NCBI GenBank assembly: GCA_028532985.1
Contig: JANCIK010000005.1
Span: 3,478,501 to 3,542,500 of the forward strand
Reading direction: 5' to 3'
From: Stropharia rugosoannulata
Taxonomy: Eukaryota > Basidiomycota > Agaricomycetes > Agaricales > Strophariaceae
Length of the DNA stretch: 64,000 nucleotides
The notes beneath the pieces are model-generated. The model had not been told where the DNA came from and searched no databases. It was given only the letters and a program-made list of their open reading frames with translations. Within the stretch, counting starts at the first letter, position 1, and every line of letters starts with the position of its first letter. Shown piece after piece: positions 57,760-64,000 of the stretch. Both the position numbers and the translations under genes were made by a program.

Positions 57760-58665
57760 GCGCTAAGCTAGCGACAATTTTTCTTTTCATTTTCCAGTCG
57801 TTTTTTCTCTTCCATTTTTTCATTTCGCGTTTTTTTTTGCGTTCTGCATTTCCCGGAAGTAAGCGCGCTTGGAGGTAGGCACTGCGCTCGGAGGTAAGAT
57901 GCGCTCGGAGGTAGGGAGGAGGTAAGAGTTGGCTTGGAGGTTGAAGGGAGGGAGTGTAGGAGGGAGGGAAGGAGGGAGGGAGGCGACTTTCGTGTACGCC
58001 GGAGGGCGCTCTCTGGATCGTTGTGTGCGTAGCATTACGGTAAACAGGAAGGAGGGAGGGTATACCTTACACCCTCCCTCCTTCCCCGCCGTTCACACTA
58101 TATCTACTATCATATCATATCTATTATCATCTGTACTGAACACAGAAGAGGGGGAATTGGAATACAAGAAGCGCGATATAAATTCATTATGGTGTATATA
58201 CGTTATAATGTACCATACCATACCATACATATCACAGACGTCTGGACAGATAATATTATAATATTCTTCTCACTTCACTTCACTTCCCATCCCATCTCAT
58301 CGCATGCCATGCATCCCATGTCCATTCGGATTTCCTGCAGAGGAAATAATTAATCAAACCCACCCGTCCCTGCTTGGGCATAAGCGTAAGCGGCCGCCCA
58401 GCCGGAAAGTGAGCATTGGTAGTATGCCGGGGGGCGTTCTCACGGAAGCCGGGTGGACATACCGGATTAGGTGCTGGTGGATCGCGGGCGCGGATCTAGG
58501 GCTGGGCTGTGGGAATGATGGGCTCTGTTCCCACTGGGGAAACAGCTGTTCTTCTCCAACTGAATGGGTTCAGCGTGCGCCTCGCTTTTGGATTCGCTTG
58601 CCTGCCTGCCTGTCTGCACTTACAGATTCGGATTCGGAATTCGCTTCGCTTGTATGAGTGGGTGG

Positions 58666-58672
58666 TATATAA
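58666..58672 (+). promoter_or_regulatory. TATA box of the HMG-box gene
   Basis: TATATAA lies about 310 nt before the first ATG. It is followed by a 200-nt CT-rich tract (58680-58900), a usual feature around the start of fungal transcripts, so transcription probably begins in or after that tract. Confidence 0.5.
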
Positions 58673-58977
58673 GCCGTTGGGCGCCCATTCACCTCGTGTC
58701 CGTCCCCCGTCCCCCCGTGTGCGACACACCCCTTCCCTCCCTTTCCTCTCTCAGCCTGTGCGCGTCCCGCCCCTTTCCCTTTTCCCTCAACTACCACGCC
58801 CCCCGCCCTCCGCCCTTTTCTTTTCTTTTAAGGTGCTTTAACGTACACCCACCCACCTACCCACATACGATCACCACCCCCGTCCTTCCTTGATCCTGAG
58901 AGTAGCCTTTGACAGCCAGCACCCCGATCCCCTCAGCACCCGCACCCGATCGTACCGCGGTACAAGATTAGATAGAC

Positions 58978-61158
58978 ATGCCCGCGTGCAGGACCAACAA
59001 CAAGGCGAAGCGCGCGCCTGGCGCTGGTGCGTGATCGTTTGTTATATGTGATCGGAGGTGTAGAGCGCTGACCGCCCGCGCTTATTCTATTCTCGTTCTT
59101 ATGCTTATCGCTGTCCTTATCGGCGTTACCGGTACTGCTATCGTACTCGACATAACAGAGAGTCAGCTCGTATGGGCGATCGACAAGCTCCAGGCCCCGG
59201 CCGTGTCCGTTTCCGTCTCCGTTGACATCACCCCCGCCGACGCCGATTCCTCATCTGATACCACCGCAATGCCGCCTTTAGTCGACTACCCACCCTCAAC
59301 AGGCGAGTTCATCATGTTCCCCCCTCCCTCCTCCACCTCCTCCCCAGCGCGGCGCACCCCGCACTCGAAGAAAAAACCCGAGAACCACATCCCACGCCCG
59401 CCCAACGCCTTCATCCTCTTCCGCTCGTCCTTCATCAAGAGCCAGCACGTCTCCACCGCGGTCGAGACGAACCACTCGACGCTGTCCAAGATCATTGGGC
59501 TCACATGGAGCAGTATGCGGGAGGAGGAGAGGCAGGTGTGGTATGGCAAGGCGAAGGAGGCGCTGGATGAGCATCGGAGGCGGTTCCCGAAGTATGCGTT
59601 CCGCCCGACGCAGACTAAGGCGCGCGCTGCTCCCGGCACGGGGGGTGGTAATAGCACCTCCGGCACCGGTGTGGGCATGGGGGGCGGTGCGGATGCGGTC
59701 TGGGTGGGAGGGGAGAAGGAGAAGCGGCGCGTGAGGGAGGTCGAGCCGAAAGATATCACCCGGTGCGCGAAGATCGCCCAGCTCTTAGTCGAGGGGAAGA
59801 AAGGCGCCGAGCTGAACGCGGCCGTGGAAGAGTTTGATAGGACGCACGTACCACAGATCGTCACCCGCTTCGAGGCGCCGATTACCGCGCGCGCGTTCCG
59901 CCGGTCGTCGTCTGCCCCTGTACCGGATGGCGGTACGGGGGAGGGGAGTGGTTTCTTAGCGCATGTTCAGAATGTGAAGGCGGGAACGACGAAACCCCGC
60001 GCGAGGAGTACAAGGCCCGCCAGGAGCGCGTCGCCACCTAATGCGAGTGCGAACGCGAATAGTCACTCCGCGGGGTCACCCACGGGTGACATGCCGCTCC
60101 CACAGGACCCAGCCCCATTCGTAAGTCCGCCCCACGCCTTCCGCGCCCGTATTCACACAGCTGACTTTGCCCTTTTCTTTTTTTCCCTTTCTTTTCTTTT
60201 TATATTATTTTATATTTACTTTTGTCTTATCTGTTCCGAACCCTCCGCCCATCATTTTCCCTGCCCTTATCCTATTTTTATCTTTTCCCCACAGGCATTC
60301 AGTGAATTCACATTCGACAGCAACGCCCCGCTGCCCGCCTCCCCGCTCGAGCTCGAGCTCGAGTGTGACCCGCTCAGCCCGTTCGCTGCGTTTACCGCCC
60401 AGCCTTTCTCTCCGACGTCGTTCTCCTCCCCAGCGCCCTCGTACTCGACACCTTCGACTACGTACTCTACCCCCGAACAGTCGTTCGTTACGCCTTCGCA
60501 CTCTCACTCGCATTCCCACTCCCACGCATACTCCACCTCCTCAACCGCAAGCGCAGTAGCAGCCGCCGCCGGGCTTACCATCGACACTTCCTTCTCCCAT
60601 CACACGTGGGCGGCACCGCAGACCCCGCAGACGCCTTACATGTCCCATACAGCGACGACGACGACGCTGTCAAGCCCGATCTCGTTGTCAAGTCCGGTGT
60701 CGATGACATCAAGCCCCACGGCCCTCTCCAGCCCTATTTCGACACACTCGCCGTCCCCGTTCGGCAGCGCGTCCTCCGCATTCGATGCATTCGACGCGTT
60801 CTTCGCGGACCCGTTCCCTACGCTCTGCGGGGCTGATGGTGTGCAGGACGCCATATCTCAGGCTCAGCATGCTATGTCGCAGGCTCAGCACGCTATGCCT
60901 TCGTTGTCGATGGACATGGACATGGGCATGGGCATGATGTGCGGTGAAGCTGGCCTTGGTGGCTCGTATACCTCGTATGCTGACACTTCGTACCTCGGTA
61001 TGGGTGTGGATATGGGTCTCGGCATGGGCTTGGGTCTGGGTCTGGGCTTGGGTTTAGGTGATGACATGAACATGGGCATGAACGTGGGCGGCATGGGTAT
61101 GAGCATAGACGCGATGGGCTTCGCGGAGTACCTCCGCGTTCCCGCTTCGTACGCTTGA
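58978..61158 (+). CDS. HMG-box transcription factor (MATA-HMG type)
   Basis: The sequence-specific HMG box (about residues 94-165) reads IPRPPNAFILFRSSFIKSQH, then LSKIIGLTWSSMREEERQVW and YGKAKEALDEHRRRFPKYAF. This is the MATA-HMG type found in fungal mating and developmental regulators. I join three exons: 58978-59026 (MPACRTNNKAKRAPGA), 59159-60120 and 60295-61158, giving 624 residues in phase. The intron at 60121-60294 (GTAAGT...CCACAG) is 174 nt and free of stops, so retention would insert 58 residues. A start at 59101 inside the first intron is an alternative. The C-terminal half is Ser/Thr/Pro-rich, with an alternating Ser-His run and a Gly-Leu/Gly-Met tail that looks like a low-complexity activation region. 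It probably acts in the nucleus on developmental genes; the target is unknown. Confidence 0.88.
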
Positions 61159-62987
61159 GCGGTGCGTGTGGGGCGTGGTCTTGGGCTTGGGCTTGGGCGT
61201 GGGCGTCAGACGGGCGCGCTGTCTAGCTTTGTCTGGTCTAGCCTTGTCTGGTCTAGCGCCCGCGCATGCGTCCGGCGGGCGGTGGCACATCACATCATAT
61301 CACATCACGCGCGTGAGGGTGTTGATAACGTTACCTGCTTGCTCTTGTGCGCCGCGCTATCGCCGTCCATCGACATCGACATCCATTACCTATGCCACAC
61401 CCTCGCGCGATCGCTATCATCCGCACCCGAACCCGAACCCCATAGCCTACGCCATCAATGCATCGCCGGCGCCCCAGGCCAGGCCGGTACGCGGTACGCA
61501 TCCGTCGATGAGGGCGGACGCGGACGCGGACGCCACACACCCCCAACGAACGAATATTCTCCAGTCCAACGAATATTCCCCAGCCCAACGAACGAATCCC
61601 AGCGAAAACCCAAGGAAGTACCGCACGCGTTACATCACTTCGCATCACATCACCTCACCTCGCATCACATCACATCGTCGCACTATACACGATTAGCATT
61701 AGCACGCCTCGTTGTCCCGTTCTCGTTCTCGGTTTTCATTTTTCTTTATTGTTGTATGTATAACCCTCGCCTTGCCTCGCGTCATCGCTTCACCCCATCG
61801 CCTCGCTGCGTCACTTTACCACCTCACCACATCTCATCACCTCGCTGCGTCACATCGCATCTTATCGCACCCCGCCGCGCCTCGCCTTGCGCCCGTGCTT
61901 CCTCTTCCGATGTCGATACAGTATCCTCCCTCCTCAATCATTTATCCAGGTGGTTCTTTTATCTAGGTGGTCCCCGTGGACCGGCCTATCCTCATACCAT
62001 GAATTACCGCACGCAATGAATTACCTCACGCCGTGTTACCTCCCTCATCCCCGCCGGGCCGGCGTTGTATCCAACCTCTACCCTTGTACCCCCTCTACCT
62101 CCGACCCGCTTCGAGGCGGGTACGAGCCGCTCCCTCCTTCCCTCCTTCCTTCCTTCTCTCTCGCTCTACCCTTTACGAGGCGATACCGAACCCGACACCG
62201 ACATCGACATCCCGCCGCGCCGCGCCCACCCCATCCCTCGGCCTCAGCCCTTAGCACCGCACCATGATCAATAGCAACACCCACCCCACACCGCACAGTC
62301 TATTTATGCTCTGCGTCTCTGGATACCTTCATTCCTCATTTCTTTCTTTCCCACTTCTCACTTTTTCTCATCATCGTCGAGGTCGACGCTTCAATGTCGC
62401 TGTTCACTGTTCACTGTTAACCATCCATTCACCCAAACTAAATCGCTGCGTGTCTCCAACCGTTCACCAATACATGCATGTTGTCTGATGTACCTGTACC
62501 ACCCCCACCCCGTTAAACTGTTACTGTTACACTTACGCTTAACGCTTTCTCCCCTTTTTTATTCTAGAGATATACGAAAGAATATCCGGCGTGCGCACCG
62601 CCCCTGGCGTGGGCGGGCGCACTTGTAATACGCCGTGGATGCTCGCCTGCTTACTGCTCTGATTATCACCGTCTGCTTACCACCGCTCGTACCCACCGCT
62701 CTTACTCATCGCTTCATCACATCAAGCTGCTTACCACTCACACTTGTCCATTCGCTCACCTTGCTTATCACTCACCCTGTTTATCACTCACTCGCTAGCT
62801 CACTCACTCACTCTCACTATTGCCCGCCGCCCCTGCGGGAAGGAAAACGAATGATTACTTTTAATGTTGATTGCACTTCATGTGTGTTTTTTCGTCTGCG
62901 CGCTGTTGGATGTTGCATGGTATTGATGTATGACTTGACTTGACTTGAGTGCGATGCGATGTGTGTTTTGTGTGTTTGTCTGTCATG

Positions 62988-63044
62988 TATTTGAACAGCG
63001 GAAGAGTATTTGAACAGCGGAAGAGTATTTGAACAGCGGAAGAG
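62988..63044 (+). repeat. 19-bp perfect tandem repeat, three copies
   Basis: TATTTGAACAGCGGAAGAG is repeated exactly three times head to tail. It would be a useful length-polymorphic marker. Confidence 0.9.
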
Positions 63045-63870
63045 CAATCAAGCATCAAGTTTCAAGTGTCGAGCTTCAAAAGTCGAGCTTCAAGATTCAG
63101 CGCTCAGTGCTCGGTTTTCAATGTTCAAACTTTGTTCGAGACCAAGGTCAAGGGTCAAGAAAGGGATCAATAAAACCTTCAAGCTTCAAGCATTCAAGCT
63201 CAAGTCCAAGTCCAAGTCTGCTGAGCTGAAGCCTGCTGCCTGAAAGCTCGCACACCGACATAAAAAAGTACATCGAGTCTGCATATTACTACTTATTTCG
63301 TATTAATGGCAGCGAGCTGGATATCAATCAACAACTTACTCCCGACAGGCGGGACTAGGATACGAATGTGGTATACCTCCGACCGAGGTACGTCCGTGCG
63401 CATGTATTGCGTATGGCGTATTGCGTATGATTTCTCGGTGGGTGGTCACGTTGAACGTTGAATCACGAATCAAGAGTAACGAATAACGAATCACTGGCAC
63501 GCGGTCTACTTTGCTTCCTTTCCCGCCAAGCCCTGCGCGCCCGGGGTCGCGCTTCGTGTCCTAAATCTAATCCTTGATTGCTTTAGTGACTCCAGCTTGA
63601 AGCTCCAGCAGACCTGTGGGCCGTCACCCGTCACCCCACCCCAAGCAGACCTTTGTCTACCTTTATTGAGCTGGGCTGAGCTGAGCAAGGCCCAATTATT
63701 CACGAATCACGAACGGCGTCTATTGCACCGGGCGAGCGGCGGGAGTGTGCGCGATGGAGCGGCCAGGGCGGGTGAAATTGACAGGCCGGGCGGTGGGGCG
63801 GGGCGGGGGTGTATTTATTTTGTTGTTCTTTATTCTTCTTTATTCTTGTCACTTATCCGCAGGATGTACA

Positions 63871-63888
63871 TAGATAGATAGATAGATA
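63871..63888 (+). repeat. TAGA microsatellite
   Basis: Four and a half perfect TAGA units. Confidence 0.85.
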
Positions 63889-64000
63889 CTAGAAAAATAT
63901 TTACCATCTCAATGTTTTCCTTGTCTGTCCAATATACTAAGCAGTACCCGTGGGCAGTCGTGTATGGGTGGATTCTCGCATAACTCTGATAATGATGAGT

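Larger units (their letters stand above)
54163..58665. other. gene-poor, repeat-rich region
   Basis: This 4.5 kb has many overlapping 70-190-codon frames on several strands, typical of CG-rich noncoding DNA rather than genes. It contains several GTATGTACATAC-type palindromes, CTTGC/TTCTTGC pyrimidine repeats near 57151-57209, a 15-bp tandem repeat and purine-rich GGGAGGGA tracts near 57945-57985. Toward its right end it becomes the promoter of the HMG-box gene. Confidence 0.45.
61159..64000. other. CT-rich low-complexity DNA after the HMG gene
   Basis: The first part continues the GGGCTTGGGCTTGGG pattern of the gene's end. It is followed by CATCACATCA/CCTCGC-type degenerate repeats (61270-61870), CCTCCTTCC tracts (62120-62160) and TCACTCACTCACTC (62795-62820). 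Long frames here, up to 285 codons, are products of this composition, not genes. Between 63045 and 63240 the words CAAGCTTCAA / GTCGAGCTTCAA recur. No gene is supported. Confidence 0.5.

Noticed and set aside
59286..59864. 192-codon minus-strand frame opposite the HMG gene
   Set aside because: It mirrors a GC-rich coding exon on the plus strand, where antisense stops are rare; it has no domain of its own.
61162..62019. 285-codon plus-strand frame after the HMG gene
   Set aside because: It reads through CATCACATCA/CCTCGC-type low-complexity DNA; several other frames are open over the same bases, and no motif is present.
1..64000. tRNA, rRNA and CRISPR features
   Set aside because: I looked for GGTTCRA-type T-loops with paired stems, rRNA cores and regularly spaced repeats and found none; GTTCGAA words at 1374 and 8503 lack tRNA-like flanks.

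Overview
The window reads as nuclear DNA of an agaricomycete basidiomycete fungus. Most genes are cut by many 45-60 nt introns with GT...AG ends. The gene set includes families concentrated in mushroom-forming fungi: DUF6533 and DUF6534 seven-helix-like proteins, a bicupin oxalate decarboxylase with about 19 exons, F-box proteins, and a MATA-HMG-type HMG-box factor. There is no tRNA, rRNA or CRISPR array that I can recognise. All coordinates come from reading splice junctions by eye; where exon phases close exactly (THG1, the HIT protein, TSC13, the ECM11-like gene, the HMG factor) the model is firm.

Layout. 1-3.3 kb: no convincing gene. 3.3-4.1 kb: an acidic protein of unknown function (-). 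5.2-11.7 kb: a housekeeping block with THG1 tRNA-His guanylyltransferase (+), the SAGA-type deubiquitinase UBP8 (-) and a HIT-domain protein (+). 13.8-16.2 kb: a secreted oxalate decarboxylase (+). 16.2-20.0 kb: a gene-poor gap. 20.0-26.4 kb: TSC13 enoyl-CoA reductase (+), an ECM11-domain protein (-) and a 1-Cys peroxiredoxin (-). 27.6-32.3 kb: a tandem duplication of a DUF6534 membrane protein; the first copy is intact and the second carries a one-base deletion and a stop. 34.7-40.5 kb: amino-acid permease (+), PP2A methylesterase PPE1 (-) and a DUF829/TMEM53-like hydrolase (-). 41.0-45.3 kb: a complete hAT DNA transposon with terminal inverted repeats, a perfect 8-bp target duplication and an apparently intact multi-exon transposase. 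45.6-47.2 kb: a DUF6533 membrane protein (-). 49.0-50.6 kb: an F-box protein (-). 50.6-58.9 kb: gene-poor sequence with fragments, palindromes and short tandem repeats. 59.0-61.2 kb: an HMG-box transcription factor (+), followed by about 2.8 kb of CT-rich low-complexity DNA.

The genes do not form one pathway. The oxalate decarboxylase, permease and membrane-protein families suit a wood- or litter-associated lifestyle. The rest are conserved functions in tRNA maturation, chromatin deubiquitination, fatty-acid elongation, peroxide defence, PP2A control and probably meiosis. The points most worth a second look are the complete hAT element, the half-dead DUF6534 tandem copy, and three unrelated genes that each need a 10-11 nt microexon to stay in frame.
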